Assembly (NCBI RefSeq): GCF_003807585.1
Contig: NZ_RMBX01000003.1
Span: forward strand, 186,001 to 250,000
Origin: Chitinophaga barathri
Lineage (GTDB): Bacteria; Bacteroidota; Bacteroidia; Chitinophagales; Chitinophagaceae
DNA length: 64,000 nucleotides
Direction of reading: 5' to 3'
Positions within the stretch are counted from its first letter, which is position 1. The number at the start of each line of letters is the position of its first letter. The notes below the pieces were generated by a model that was not told the origin of the DNA, did not search any database, and worked only from the letters and a program-made list of their open reading frames with translations. The position numbers were made by a program, and so were the translations under genes. Below, in pieces: positions 43,198 to 52,785 of this stretch.

Positions 43198-45621
43198 TTA
43201 TTCCGAGCGGAGGCTTTTCACCGGGTTCGCCAGGGCCGCGCGAAGCGCTTTGTACCCCACCGAAGTCCATGCAATGACGATGGAAAACGCCACCGCCAGT
43301 GCAAATACTCCCCAGCTTATCGTAATGTGATAGTGAAACCCTTCGAGCCAGGCATTCATAAAATAATACCCCAGCGGCGCAGCGATGAGGAATGCGATGC
43401 CGATCAGCAGCGTAAATTCTTTCGAGAACAATATCAAAATACTTTGTACGGAGGCGCCCAGTACTTTGCGGATGCCTACTTCTTTTTGTTTCTGCACCGC
43501 CATAAAAGACACGAGGCCGTACAACCCAAGGCAGGATATAAAAATGGCGAGTATGGCGAAGATGCGGAACAGCAGGGCCGTCTGGGCTTCCGCTGCATAA
43601 TAGTTGCCGATGCGCTGGTCCAGGAACCGGGCGTCGTACAGGTAGGTAGGGTAAATGTCCGCAAATTCCTTTTCTATACGTGACAGCGTTTGCTGCATAT
43701 TGGCGGCGTTCAGCCGCATTGCGAGGAAAGCGACCATTTTATTTTCCGGTGTGATCACTACGGGGAGAATGGCGTCCCGGAGGGTTTGATTGGAGTAGTC
43801 TTTTACGACGCCTACTATTTCAAGATCCTTTTGCTGATGAAAGGAAAGCCGTTTGCCCAGTACCGCCTCGTTCCCGGGCAGCCCGAGCTTCTTCACGAAC
43901 ATTTCATTCACCAGCACTTCCCTGACCGTATCGCTTGCAAAAGGCTTCCGTCCCGCGGCCATCCTGATGCCGAAAGTGGAAACAAATCCTGTATCGCCAA
44001 ACTGGCGGGCTACCGTAAAAGGCTGTATTTCCGGCTTATTGTCGAAGAAAAACTCCGCGTCCCAGTTCCATGAAGCAGAAGGCGCTTCAAGGCAGAACGC
44101 TGCCGCATCCACGCCGGGAATACCCGTCATGCGCGTGCGCAGCATCGGGTATCTTACAGCGAGAGAACTGTCGCTGGGTAGCTCCACCATCAGCAAAGCG
44201 TCCTTATCAAATCCCATAGGCATTTCACGGAATAATTTCATTTGCTGCAACGCCACGAGCGTACCGATCACCAGCAGTTGCGCAATAACGAACTGGAACA
44301 CCACCAGGCCCCTGCGCAGGGATATACCGCCCACGGATCGGCTGCTGACCCTGTTCTTCAGCGCTGCCAGGGGATTAAAGCCGGCCACTACCATAGCGGG
44401 ATAAAATCCTGCCAGCAGCGTTACCACTACGGCCAGCAAAAACAGGAACGCTAATGTCGTCCACACAGGCACTACCAGCTGTTTCCCTGTCAGGTTTTCC
44501 AGCCCCGGCAGCAGGAGGGCCGCCAGCCCCACGCCCAGTATCACGGAGAAGAGGGTGATGAATGCCGTTTCGTTCAGGAACTGGCGCATCAGCTGCCAGC
44601 GGTTGCTGCCCATTACCTTGCGTACCCCTATTTCCTTCGCCCTGTTCACAGACAAAGCGGTGGCCAGGTTGATAAAATTGATACAGGCCACGATCAGCAG
44701 GAACAGGCCCACCATCCCCAGCGTGATCAATTCCCTGGCATTGAACTTATTGCCATAGAAAGGCCCGAAGTCTTTGCTGAGATGAATATCCCTTAACGGT
44801 TGCAATACCAGCGAAGTCGTATTGGGTGTATTCCTGGCGTCTTCATTATAATATTTTTTCACAAATGCGGGCAATTGTTTTTCCAGCGCCGATGCCTGTA
44901 TATCTTTCCGCAGCTGTACATAAAACGCGGTGCTGACGCTGAGGTTCTTCCAGTCTTCGGAAGTAAATTGTACCCGCCGGATGAAGGTCGGGTAAGAAAA
45001 CGCGATCTTCATGGACATGTCCGAGTTACCGGGCTGGTCTTTGTAAACCCCCACCACTTCAAAAGGTATGCGGAAAGAAAACAGCTGGATGGTTTTCCCG
45101 ATGGCCTCCTGCGCATTCCCGAAATATTTCGCCGCAATACTGGCTGCCAACACAGCGGTATTGGGCTTTGTCATCCCTTCCGCGCTGCCTGCCAGCCATG
45201 TGTAATCAAATACACTGAAAATACCGGCATCCACCCATGCCAGGTCGCGCGGTTCCAGGAAACGTTTTTCTTTTTCATTGCCTTTGCCCGGGATATAGAT
45301 CTGCCCCTGCCCGAGGTGGAACATTACCCCCATCTTTTCTATCTGCGGAAAGTCCGCCCTGAACGTTTCCGGCAAGATCAGCGGCACCCCTCCGCTCCTG
45401 GACACCGTCTCGCCGTTACTGCGGCTGATGGCTTTGGAAGCCACGCGGTAGATGCGGTCTTTATTCCGGTGAAAATTATCATAACTCAGCTCATGCCTGA
45501 TGACCACAAATATCAGCAACGCAGCGGCTATGCCCACGGCCAGCCCGGTAACGTTGAGGATTGTGAAGGAGGGTTTCCTCCGGAGGGAACGTAAGGCGAT
45601 CTTCAGATAGTTATAGAACAT
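43198..45621 (-). CDS. MacB/FtsX-type ABC transporter permease
   Basis: An 807-residue membrane protein with the Bacteroidota two-module layout: an N-terminal helix (PSFTILNVTGLAVGIAAALLI), a periplasmic MacB_PCD region, an FtsX core (NFINLATALSVNRAKEIGVRKVMGSNR), a second periplasmic region, and a second FtsX core (FISCLGLYGLVSFMAVQKQKEVGIRKVLGAS). Such permeases move peptides or lipoproteins or transmit mechanical signals; no ATPase gene is adjacent, so the partner lies elsewhere. Single gene. Confidence 0.92.
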   Translation of the reverse strand: MFYNYLKIALRSLRRKPSFTILNVTGLAVGIAAALLIFVVIRHELSYDNFHRNKDRIYRVASKAISRSNGETVSRSGGVPLILPETFRADFPQIEKMGVMFHLGQGQIYIPGKGNEKEKRFLEPRDLAWVDAGIFSVFDYTWLAGSAEGMTKPNTAVLAASIAAKYFGNAQEAIGKTIQLFSFRIPFEVVGVYKDQPGNSDMSMKIAFSYPTFIRRVQFTSEDWKNLSVSTAFYVQLRKDIQASALEKQLPAFVKKYYNEDARNTPNTTSLVLQPLRDIHLSKDFGPFYGNKFNARELITLGMVGLFLLIVACINFINLATALSVNRAKEIGVRKVMGSNRWQLMRQFLNETAFITLFSVILGVGLAALLLPGLENLTGKQLVVPVWTTLAFLFLLAVVVTLLAGFYPAMVVAGFNPLAALKNRVSSRSVGGISLRRGLVVFQFVIAQLLVIGTLVALQQMKLFREMPMGFDKDALLMVELPSDSSLAVRYPMLRTRMTGIPGVDAAAFCLEAPSASWNWDAEFFFDNKPEIQPFTVARQFGDTGFVSTFGIRMAAGRKPFASDTVREVLVNEMFVKKLGLPGNEAVLGKRLSFHQQKDLEIVGVVKDYSNQTLRDAILPVVITPENKMVAFLAMRLNAANMQQTLSRIEKEFADIYPTYLYDARFLDQRIGNYYAAEAQTALLFRIFAILAIFISCLGLYGLVSFMAVQKQKEVGIRKVLGASVQSILILFSKEFTLLIGIAFLIAAPLGYYFMNAWLEGFHYHITISWGVFALAVAFSIVIAWTSVGYKALRAALANPVKSLRSE

Positions 45622-45809
45622 ACGCGGAAGGATTTTATACAGTCAGTTCTACTTATCAAAAAACAGGTCAGAAATATAAATGATTGATATTGAAGGAAAA
45701 TAAGGATTAACAGGAGGCCGGTTTGTCCGTTTACAATACAGCCCGTGTCCGGTTTTGAACAATTACGGCCAGTTTCCATTATATTTCAGGAAAGATTAAA
45801 CCTCAGACT

Positions 45810-46172
45810 ATGGCCGCCATTAACCTTGCCCTTATCGGGCTCATCGCCCTGCTGCATTTTTACTTTTTATACCTTGAGATGTTCGCCTGGACCACCCGCG
45901 CGCCGAAGGTTTTTAAGACCATCCCCCCGGAGATGTTCAAACCTACCAAAGTACTGGCGGCCAACCAGGGCCTTTACAACGGCTTCCTGGCGGCAGGCCT
46001 GGTATGGAGCCTCCTTATCGGCAATCCCGCCTGGCAGGAACATGTAGCGGTGTTTTTCCTGGCATGTGTGGCCATTGCCGGTATTTACGGAGCTTTTACC
46101 GCCAGCAAAAAGATCTTCATTGTGCAGGCCTTGCCCGCGCTGATCGTTTTATTGCTGATCTGGGTGTTGTAA
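45810..46172 (+). CDS. DUF1304 small membrane protein
   Basis: A 120-residue protein with four predicted membrane helices. LHFYFLYLEMFAW near the N-terminus and ANQGLYNGFLAAGL in the middle are the DUF1304 signatures. Function unknown. TATATTTC about 30 bases before the start resembles a -7 element. The last 24 bases overlap the convergent DUF5690 gene. Confidence 0.92.
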   Translation: MAAINLALIGLIALLHFYFLYLEMFAWTTRAPKVFKTIPPEMFKPTKVLAANQGLYNGFLAAGLVWSLLIGNPAWQEHVAVFFLACVAIAGIYGAFTASKKIFIVQALPALIVLLLIWVL

Positions 46173-47420
46173 AAAGCCCCGGTGTTTCCTCCTGAAGTAG
46201 ATCATGCTCAGGATGGTGCCTGCCAGACCCGTAAAGCCTGTTATCAGCACCAGTTGCATATAGAAGTCCAGCCAGTTCGTTTTCACCTGGAAAACGGATT
46301 TGGCGAGCATAACGCCCACACTGCCCAGGTAACCGAATGAATCCGCAAGATATATCAGGAAACCTACGTTGCCCGCAAAACGGAACGCGGCGATAAACCG
46401 GTCGAACAGTATGCTGTTGAAAGGAATGTATACCATGTACAGGCCAAGGCCGGTGAGCAGCATCCAGGTGAACATTTCAGTTTGCCCCCGGCCATGTAAT
46501 ATCGTAACGGTCAACGCCAGCGCAAACCCCGCCAGCATGATCCACTGCGTGAGCATAAATGCCGTGAAGTTATGCTGCAGCCAGATCATGGCGGCTATCA
46601 CCACCAGTATCACCAGCGAAATGATCGTCTCCGTCTGTGCAAATACGCCCGGCTCAAATACCGCTCCTGAATCCCGCCACATATCCGCCATAAAACTGTC
46701 CCGCACTTCGCGCAGGATGGTGACGAGGATGTAGATCAGCACCAGCATGGAAAGGCCCGGCCAGAAACGTTTCAGCAAGGCGCGGCGCTCCACGCCCGTC
46801 ATCGGCTGCCGGTCCATACGCTGTAGTTTGTCCGCTTCCGTGGGCGGCGGTATTTTTTCAAGGAGGAATACAAAAATGAGCAACGCGGGCATAAACACAC
46901 AGCCTACCACAAAAGGCATCTGGTACTCGCTCACGCCCCAGGCGTTCATCACCCATTGCGCGGTGGTCTTGGCCAGGCCGGAGGCGAATATAAAACTCAC
47001 CGCCAGCGCCGCGCTGATCAGGTCGGTGGTCCTGCGGCCCTCTACGTATGAGAACACCACGCCCCACAACATGCCCAGCGGGAAGCCGTTCAGGAACAGG
47101 CACCAGAAATTATAAGGAGGAGGAACCAAAGCGAATAAAAGCCACGCGACCCAGGAAACACCTACCAGCGCCAGTATCAGCCAGTGCCTGTTCACCCGTT
47201 TCATGCCGGAGATAAACCGGATGCCGTAGAACTTACTGAGCATATACCCGAATACCTGCGTGGCTACCAGCACCGTCTTATAATCCAGCCCGAAAAGCGT
47301 ATGCCCTCCAAAAGCCCCTACGTTGAAGGCTTTGCGGAAGGCAAAGATGGCGGTATAAGCGGAGAAACTGGTGAAGGCGGCAAACAGGGCCACGCCTATT
47401 TCACGACGGGTAAAGCGCAT
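46149..47420 (-). CDS. DUF5690 family MFS-like membrane protein
   Basis: A 423-residue protein with about 12 helices, similar to major facilitator transporters (FAAFTSFSAYTAIFAFRKAF, YKTVLVATQVFGYMLSKFYG, LYMVYIPFNSILFDRFIA). The sequence fits DUF5690, found mainly in Bacteroidota; no substrate is known. It overlaps DUF1304 at its 3' end. Confidence 0.88.
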   Translation of the reverse strand: MRFTRREIGVALFAAFTSFSAYTAIFAFRKAFNVGAFGGHTLFGLDYKTVLVATQVFGYMLSKFYGIRFISGMKRVNRHWLILALVGVSWVAWLLFALVPPPYNFWCLFLNGFPLGMLWGVVFSYVEGRRTTDLISAALAVSFIFASGLAKTTAQWVMNAWGVSEYQMPFVVGCVFMPALLIFVFLLEKIPPPTEADKLQRMDRQPMTGVERRALLKRFWPGLSMLVLIYILVTILREVRDSFMADMWRDSGAVFEPGVFAQTETIISLVILVVIAAMIWLQHNFTAFMLTQWIMLAGFALALTVTILHGRGQTEMFTWMLLTGLGLYMVYIPFNSILFDRFIAAFRFAGNVGFLIYLADSFGYLGSVGVMLAKSVFQVKTNWLDFYMQLVLITGFTGLAGTILSMIYFRRKHRGFLQHPDQQ

Positions 47421-47451
47421 ACTTCGGAAGATACGTTGTTAAATCCGTAAT

Positions 47452-47486
47452 TAAAACAGGGCCGCCGCATACGCGGACAGCCCTGT
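47452..47486 (-). terminator. Terminator after the GH10-like gene
   Basis: On the minus strand ACAGGGC and GCCCTGT pair around an inner TCCGC/GCGGC hairpin, followed by TTTAATTA. It lies 29 bases past the hydrolase stop. Confidence 0.75.
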
Positions 47487-47515
47487 GGTGTTGAGTTGGC
47501 AAATGGTCTTTGTTT

Positions 47516-49855
47516 TTAGTGCCCTACTTTCATCACTTTCAGTATCTGCCGTTTGTTGCCCTGTATGATTTCCAGGTAGTAGATACCGGCGTTGTAGCTG
47601 CCGCCCAGCAGTATCGTGCTGTTCGGTGTAATATTGTTGCGGGTTTCCACGAGCGCGCCGCTGTTGTTGTACACTCTCAGCATGATCGGCTGCGGGTCTT
47701 TGCTGGCCATTACGACCACGAACTGGTGGAAGGTCGGGTTCGGCAATGCGGTAACCGCGAGGCCGTCTCCATGCGTCCAGGGTTTGTTGCCCGGCACGAG
47801 TACCTGCGCAACCGCGGTGCTGGTATTGCCGGATGCGTCTGTGGAAGTAACGGTAATGGTGTAGAACCTGCCGTTGCCCAGCGGGTTACGTGTAGCGCGC
47901 AGTTTCACGGTATGATCGTTTACGATCTCCCAGTCCGGCGCCCCGTAATCAGGTTCGTTGCTGGTGATGCTGATCACATTGCTCACGGCGCTGCAATCCG
48001 TTACGCTGTATTGCAGGTTCACGGTATGCAGCCTGTTGTCCGGCACGGTAAGGATGGCCGGGCTCAGTGCGATATCCGATATCTGCGGCGCGATGGTGTC
48101 GCGCAGTTGTATGCTGAAGGTGCAAGTATCTGATTTGCCGCCTGCATTAAACGCGACGATATGTACCAGGCTGTTGTGCTGCACCCTGCTGCCCGGCGCC
48201 GGGTGTTGTACCATCGTCACACCTGTTGGGTTGCTGATGATGGCCAGGGAGCGGTAATCCGGTATCTGGGCGGAGCAGTCCGCATCCCCGTTCAGCTGCT
48301 GATCGCCGGGGCACAGTATTTCCGGGGGCAGGTTTGCGGAGAGGTTGGAAACCATGCTTTCGTTGTGAAACCGGTCCAATGCGGTCACCGTGTAGTAGTA
48401 AGTAGTATTGGGCAAAGCGGAAGTATCGGTGAATGTATTCGCCGCTGTATCCGTCAGCGCCAGGATGTTTTCCACGGCTTCCGTATTTATCAGGGGGTCT
48501 TCCGAGCGATAGATCACGTATTGCCTGGCGCGGTTCATCTGGTCCGCCGGGTCGCCGGGGTGCGACCAGCTCAGCTGTACGTGTTCTCCGAGAGGCGCCG
48601 CATTAACACCTTCCGGCGCCAGGGGCGCGATGCTGTCCCTCCATTGCATCACCGGCAGCAGCGCGGGGCGTGCGTAAAAGTGCCGGCGCAGGGAGTCTCG
48701 GAAGTTTTTGCGGTTGCTGCGCAGGCTGTTTGTATTATAAACGGCCTGGCCGAAAATATTCTGATGTACGCTGTCACGGTTCATCCTCACCTGCCGGGGT
48801 ATCTGCGTGGAATCCTGCCAGGCGGCGCCCTGGGCGAGGTCACCTACTTTATAACCGGCCATGCCGATATAGATATGCCTGCCGTTCGCCTGGTTGTTCC
48901 ACCAGGGCACGATAGCGCCGTAGTTCGCACCGGGCTGGCCTATCCACCAGTATACCTGCGGCATGATATAATCCACCCATCCTTCCTGGAGCCACCTGCG
49001 CGTGTCCGCAAACAATGTGGTGTAATGTTCCAGCCCGGATGTGGGCGTACCGATGGCGGGGTTGGTGCTGTTCCGGTAGATGCCGGAAGGGCTTACGCCA
49101 AACTTCACCCACGGTTTGATGGTTTTGATGCTGTCGTACACGCGCCGGATGAGCAGGTTCACATTGTCCCTGCGCCAGTCCGCCTTTACGGTAAAGCCGC
49201 GCGGGTAAGCCGCAAAAGTGGTGTCGTCGTTATAAGGCGTAGTGCCCGCGGGAGCACTGGGCGGGTAAAAATAATCGTCGAAGTGAATGCCGTCCACATC
49301 ATACCGGTGCACAATATCCGTGATCACGCTCATGATATGATCGCGGACTTCAGGCAGGCCGGGGTCCAGCACGCGCAGGATGCCCTGGCTCAGCAGCCAT
49401 TCGGGATGCGCCCGGGTCACATGATTTTCAGCGAAGTTGGGAATATTCGCGCTGTTGCTGGTGGCGCGGTAAGGGTTCAGCCAGGCGTGGAATTCCATGC
49501 CGCGTTTATGGCATTCTTCGATGGCAAAGGCCATGGGGTCCCAGGGTGTGGAAGGCGCGGTGCCCTGTCTGCCCGTGAGGTCCGCGCTCCAGGGCTCTAT
49601 ATCACTGGGATACATGGCGTCGCACTGGCTGCGCATCTGTACGAACAAGACGTTCATGCCGGTGGCCTTGTGATGGTCCGCTATGGTGATAAAGGCGGCC
49701 CTTTGCTGGGCGGGGGTTTGTGTTCTGTTGGGCCAGTCTATGCCGGTGAAAGTGGCTATCCATGCGCCGCGCAGTTCTCTTTTCAGGGTCTTCTGCGCGA
49801 AGCCGGCCATTGGTAAAAAGCTGCAAAGCAGCAGGATACGTAGAATTCGAGGCAT
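47516..49855 (-). CDS. T9SS-secreted family-10-like glycosyl hydrolase (GHL10) with FN3 domain
   Basis: A 779-residue protein from ATG 49855, which starts a proper signal peptide (ILRILLLCSFLPMAGFAQ); the frame extends 19 codons upstream without signal features. Residues about 25-340 are the GHL10/DUF187 hydrolase domain (ELRGAWIATFTGIDWPN, HAWLNPYRA, DGIHFDDYFYP, GVSPSGIYRN, DYIMPQVYW). A fibronectin type III domain (about 430-520) and an Ig/HYR-like region follow. The last 75 residues are a type IX sorting domain (LPNPTFHQFVVV, YNNSGALV, GIYYLEI). It probably cuts peptidoglycan or surface glycans outside the cell. Confidence 0.93.
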   Translation of the reverse strand: MPRILRILLLCSFLPMAGFAQKTLKRELRGAWIATFTGIDWPNRTQTPAQQRAAFITIADHHKATGMNVLFVQMRSQCDAMYPSDIEPWSADLTGRQGTAPSTPWDPMAFAIEECHKRGMEFHAWLNPYRATSNSANIPNFAENHVTRAHPEWLLSQGILRVLDPGLPEVRDHIMSVITDIVHRYDVDGIHFDDYFYPPSAPAGTTPYNDDTTFAAYPRGFTVKADWRRDNVNLLIRRVYDSIKTIKPWVKFGVSPSGIYRNSTNPAIGTPTSGLEHYTTLFADTRRWLQEGWVDYIMPQVYWWIGQPGANYGAIVPWWNNQANGRHIYIGMAGYKVGDLAQGAAWQDSTQIPRQVRMNRDSVHQNIFGQAVYNTNSLRSNRKNFRDSLRRHFYARPALLPVMQWRDSIAPLAPEGVNAAPLGEHVQLSWSHPGDPADQMNRARQYVIYRSEDPLINTEAVENILALTDTAANTFTDTSALPNTTYYYTVTALDRFHNESMVSNLSANLPPEILCPGDQQLNGDADCSAQIPDYRSLAIISNPTGVTMVQHPAPGSRVQHNSLVHIVAFNAGGKSDTCTFSIQLRDTIAPQISDIALSPAILTVPDNRLHTVNLQYSVTDCSAVSNVISITSNEPDYGAPDWEIVNDHTVKLRATRNPLGNGRFYTITVTSTDASGNTSTAVAQVLVPGNKPWTHGDGLAVTALPNPTFHQFVVVMASKDPQPIMLRVYNNSGALVETRNNITPNSTILLGGSYNAGIYYLEIIQGNKRQILKVMKVGH

Positions 49856-49971
49856 CGGGGTAAGGATTTTGGTTGAATAAACAGGATTGTTATTAGTATA
49901 AGAGCAATTCACGGGCGCTTACCGTTATCCTGCCGGAGAGTATTATTTAGAATATTTATCTTTCAGAATGT

Positions 49972-50002
49972 TTTGAAAATTCAAAACTTCAGAATAACTT
50001 TG
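49972..50002 (+). promoter_or_regulatory. Bacteroidota-type promoter
   Basis: TTTG at 49972-49975 and TAACTTTG at 49995-50002 are separated by 19 bases, matching the -33/-7 pattern of Bacteroidota. The start codon follows 19 bases after the -7 element. Confidence 0.6.
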
Positions 50003-50021
50003 TACTATCAAACAGCAGCCT

Positions 50022-50375
50022 ATGAACACGCTGGCTTATCTCATCTATTTTATCATCACCGGTTTTATTACCATCTGGGTGGGCCGGCGTTTTTTCCGCA
50101 ACGGCAGGCTGTTTATCCTCGGTCTCCTGCGGCAGGACGAATCCCTGACGGACGCCATCAACCGCATCCTGCTCATCGGGTATTACCTGCTCAACCTCGG
50201 GTATGCCGCGCTCATGATCAGCACCTGGGAAACCATCACTACCTACACGGAACTACTGGAAAGCATCACCGAAATGACGGCCAGGATCATCCTCACGCTT
50301 TCGCTGATCCATTATTGCAACATGGCCGGCATTTACGTGATCAGTAAAAGGAAAAATACATTCACTCATTCATAA
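50022..50375 (+). CDS. Small membrane protein, first of a paralogous pair
   Basis: A 117-residue protein with three hydrophobic helices: LAYLIYFIITGFITIWVG, ILLIGYYLLNLGYAALMIS and ARIILTLSLIHYCNMAGIYV. No named family recognised. It shares YLIY, FRN, NRxxxxGxYLLNLG and the ETITTYTELLE type segment with the protein encoded next, so the pair arose by duplication. The two genes are 10 bases apart and read from one promoter. Confidence 0.8.
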   Translation: MNTLAYLIYFIITGFITIWVGRRFFRNGRLFILGLLRQDESLTDAINRILLIGYYLLNLGYAALMISTWETITTYTELLESITEMTARIILTLSLIHYCNMAGIYVISKRKNTFTHS

Positions 50376-50385
50376 ATGCAGTATT

Positions 50386-50784
50386 ATGCAAACCACATTC
50401 AATTTCCTCGCCTATCTCATTTACCTCCCCGTTGTCATTGTGCTCACCTGGTATGTAGCGCATATCCTTTTTCGGAACAGCAAGGTGTTCATGCTGGACA
50501 TTTTCGGTGGCAAAACCGATATAGCCGGGGCTACCAACCGGCTGTTCGAAACAGGGTTTTACCTGCTCAATCTCGGTTGTGCGTTTTATATCATGGAGAT
50601 CAGTACAGACATCACAGAAACGCGTACCATGCTGGAGCTGCTGAGCACCAAGATCGGCGGCTTTTGTATATACCTCGGCATCATGCTTTTCCTGAACCTG
50701 TATCTCTTTTTCCGGGGAAGAAGGATCGCAAAACAGAAAAGCAGGCTGGCTGAAGCAGCTGCCCAACTGAGGCCACAGGCTTAA
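50386..50784 (+). CDS. Small membrane protein, second of a paralogous pair
   Basis: A 132-residue protein with three membrane helices (FLAYLIYLPVVIVLTWYVAHI, FETGFYLLNLGCAFYIMEI, GGFCIYLGIMLFLNLYLFF) and a basic, Ala/Gln-rich tail. It aligns with the preceding protein through all three helices. Function unknown; two copies suggest they may form a heteromer. Followed by a strong terminator. Confidence 0.8.
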   Translation: MQTTFNFLAYLIYLPVVIVLTWYVAHILFRNSKVFMLDIFGGKTDIAGATNRLFETGFYLLNLGCAFYIMEISTDITETRTMLELLSTKIGGFCIYLGIMLFLNLYLFFRGRRIAKQKSRLAEAAAQLRPQA

Positions 50785-50790
50785 AAAAGA

Positions 50791-50824
50791 AGCCGGCCGC
50801 GGGTGTGCGCGGCCGGCTTTATCA
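50791..50824 (+). terminator. Terminator after the small membrane protein pair
   Basis: AGCCGGCCGCG and its complement form an 11-base stem with a GGTGTG loop, then TTATCATTTCTTT. The remaining gap to 51080 shows no gene and must hold the helicase promoter. Confidence 0.85.
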
Positions 50825-51080
50825 TTTCTTTAACAGTTTGCGGGACCCTGTTACGATGGTTTTCCCGCTTCTTCCGCCCGGCCCCTCCATTGGCCCCATT
50901 CTATCAAACCCCTTCCCCTGAAGGGTTACAAGCCTCCGGTACAACCATTCGCTGTAGCCGTTTTATCACGTAAAAGCCTACACGAACACCGTTCATCCCT
51001 GAAAATCAAGGAAACCTCCCCGCAGTGCGAGATTATCGTTATCTTTACATATTACCTATATTAACAAAAGTATATATACA

Positions 51081-52364
51081 TTGTATTTTCACGAATTTGA
51101 CTTTGACGACGATTTACTGGATGGTATAGATGCGATGGGTTATACAACCGCCACACCGGTCCAGGAGCAAGTAATCCCCATAATTTTATCCGGCAGGGAC
51201 CTCATAGCCTCGGCGCAAACGGGCACCGGCAAAACTGCCGCTTTCCTGCTCCCCACCATTCAGAACCTCCTCACGCATACGCACGACGCGCACCAGATCA
51301 ATTCCATGATCATCGTTCCCACCAGGGAGCTGGCCGTACAGATCGCACAGGCGCTGGAAGGCATGTCCTACTTCACCAATATCAGCTCCATAGCTGTTTA
51401 TGGCGGTGGGGACGGCGCTTCTTTCGCCGCCGAGAAAAAGGCGCTCTCTTCCGGGGCGGACATTGTGATATGCACGCCCGGCCGCATGATAGCCCATCTG
51501 AACATGGGTTATGTAAAGCTGGAAGGCCTTAAATACCTCGTGCTGGACGAAGCGGACCGTATGCTGGACATGGGTTTCCATGATGACATAGAAAAGATCA
51601 TCTCCTTCCTTCCCAAAGACCGCCAGACGCTCCTCTTTTCGGCCACCATGCCGGACAAGATGCGCAAGCTGGCCCTCAAGATCCTCAACAACCCGGAACA
51701 GGTGAACATCGCCATTTCCAAACCGCCTGAGAAGATCAAACAGGAAGCATTTGTGGTGCATGAGGACCAGAAAGTGCCGCTGGCCAAATACATCCTGACC
51801 AGCAGGCAGAAAGAAAGCGTGATCATTTTCTGTTCCCGCAAGCAGAACGTAAAGCAGCTCACCCATGTGTTGAAACGCGCCAGGTTCTCCGTGGACGAGA
51901 TCCACTCTGACCTGGAGCAGGCCGAGCGCGAGCAGACGCTGCTGAACTTCAAGAATAAAAAACTGAACTGCCTGGTGGCTACGGACATCCTGAGCCGCGG
52001 TATCGATATCGAGGACATTGACCTGGTGATCAACTACGACGTGCCGAACGACGGGGAAGATTATATCCACCGCATCGGGCGTACCGCAAGGGCCGCCACG
52101 GACGGTACGGCCTACACCTTCATCAGCCCGAAAGAACAGGGCCGTTTTGCCCGCATCGAACAGCTGCTGGGCCATGCGGTAACCAAAGCGCCCGTGCCAG
52201 AAGAACTGGGCCCGGCACCGGAATACCAGCCGAAATTCCGCGGCGGCGGCGGTGGCAATGGCCACGGCGGTCACGGCGGCGGTGGTGGTAGAAAAGGGAA
52301 GCCGAAGAACGGGAGCAGCAGGAATTACAGACCGAATCCAAACAAACAGAATAAAAGGCCATAA
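51081..52364 (+). CDS. DEAD-box RNA helicase (RhlE-like)
   Basis: ATP-dependent RNA helicase. The 427 residues carry the Q-motif (TPVQEQ), motif I AQTGTGKT (45-52), motif Ib TPGR, motif II DEAD (156-159), SAT (187-189), and the C-terminal helicase block with HRIGRTARA. A Gly/His-rich and basic tail (about 385-427) probably binds RNA. The start is a TTG at 51081: no ATG lies in frame nearby upstream, and the next ATG (codon 19) would cut off the family's N-terminal strand. It reads into a terminator hairpin that overlaps its stop. Confidence 0.93.
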   Translation: MYFHEFDFDDDLLDGIDAMGYTTATPVQEQVIPIILSGRDLIASAQTGTGKTAAFLLPTIQNLLTHTHDAHQINSMIIVPTRELAVQIAQALEGMSYFTNISSIAVYGGGDGASFAAEKKALSSGADIVICTPGRMIAHLNMGYVKLEGLKYLVLDEADRMLDMGFHDDIEKIISFLPKDRQTLLFSATMPDKMRKLALKILNNPEQVNIAISKPPEKIKQEAFVVHEDQKVPLAKYILTSRQKESVIIFCSRKQNVKQLTHVLKRARFSVDEIHSDLEQAEREQTLLNFKNKKLNCLVATDILSRGIDIEDIDLVINYDVPNDGEDYIHRIGRTARAATDGTAYTFISPKEQGRFARIEQLLGHAVTKAPVPEELGPAPEYQPKFRGGGGGNGHGGHGGGGGRKGKPKNGSSRNYRPNPNKQNKRP

Positions 52365-52388
52365 GATCATCTCTTATGGTTTTTTTTA
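52359..52388 (+). terminator. Terminator overlapping the helicase stop codon
   Basis: CCATAAGA, a TCATC loop and TCTTATGG form an eight-base stem followed by nine T residues; the TAA stop codon lies within the left arm. Confidence 0.8.
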
Positions 52389-52392
52389 TGCC

Positions 52393-52685
52393 CTAATGCC
52401 CGAATATGCGGTACAGGCCCCATACCAGCCAGAAGGTGAACAGGTAATAGATGAGCGGGATAATCAGTTCATAGCGCACCGCCTTCCACTTCGGGAAGTC
52501 AGGAAACAGCCCCCACATCACCAGCACAGTATATACAAAGGAAATCACAAACTGTATCAGCCCCGTGATATTGTAAGGCATGCCAAATGCCCGGGCCAGC
52601 GCATGCATAAAGATGAAAAAGAAAACCACCATCATGGACAATAGCTACCTTCGAAAGGGGTCTGGCAGTTCTTACAATGGGTCAT
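52393..52685 (-). pseudogene. DUF3667 gene remnant with internal deletion
   Basis: The minus-strand ATG at 52685 starts THCKNCQTPFEGSYCP, the zinc-ribbon opening of DUF3667 membrane proteins (usually a few hundred residues), but reaches a TGA at 52634-52632 after 17 codons. Directly there, in another frame, an 80-codon stretch (ATG 52635, down to 52393) encodes two or three membrane helices (GLIQFVISFVYTVLVMWGLF, LIIPLIYYLFTFWLVWGLY) like the C-terminal part of the same family. The middle and the second half of the zinc ribbon are missing. The short membrane part may still be translated. Confidence 0.6.
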
Positions 52686-52785
52686 ATTAGAGAAATATAC
52701 AGAATATTGGCAACGGAAAAAAAATTGGGCCCCGCTGTCCGGATTTATGAAGCGGATGGTACTATATTTAAAAAACAGACACACC

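Noticed and set aside
48161..49816. 551-codon plus-strand frame opposite the GH10-like gene
   Set aside because: Long antisense frames are common in GC-rich codon patterns; the minus-strand frame has a signal peptide, catalytic domain and sorting tail, the plus frame has none.
51186..52370. 394-codon minus-strand frame opposite the DEAD-box helicase
   Set aside because: Shadow of the helicase frame, which has all expected motifs.
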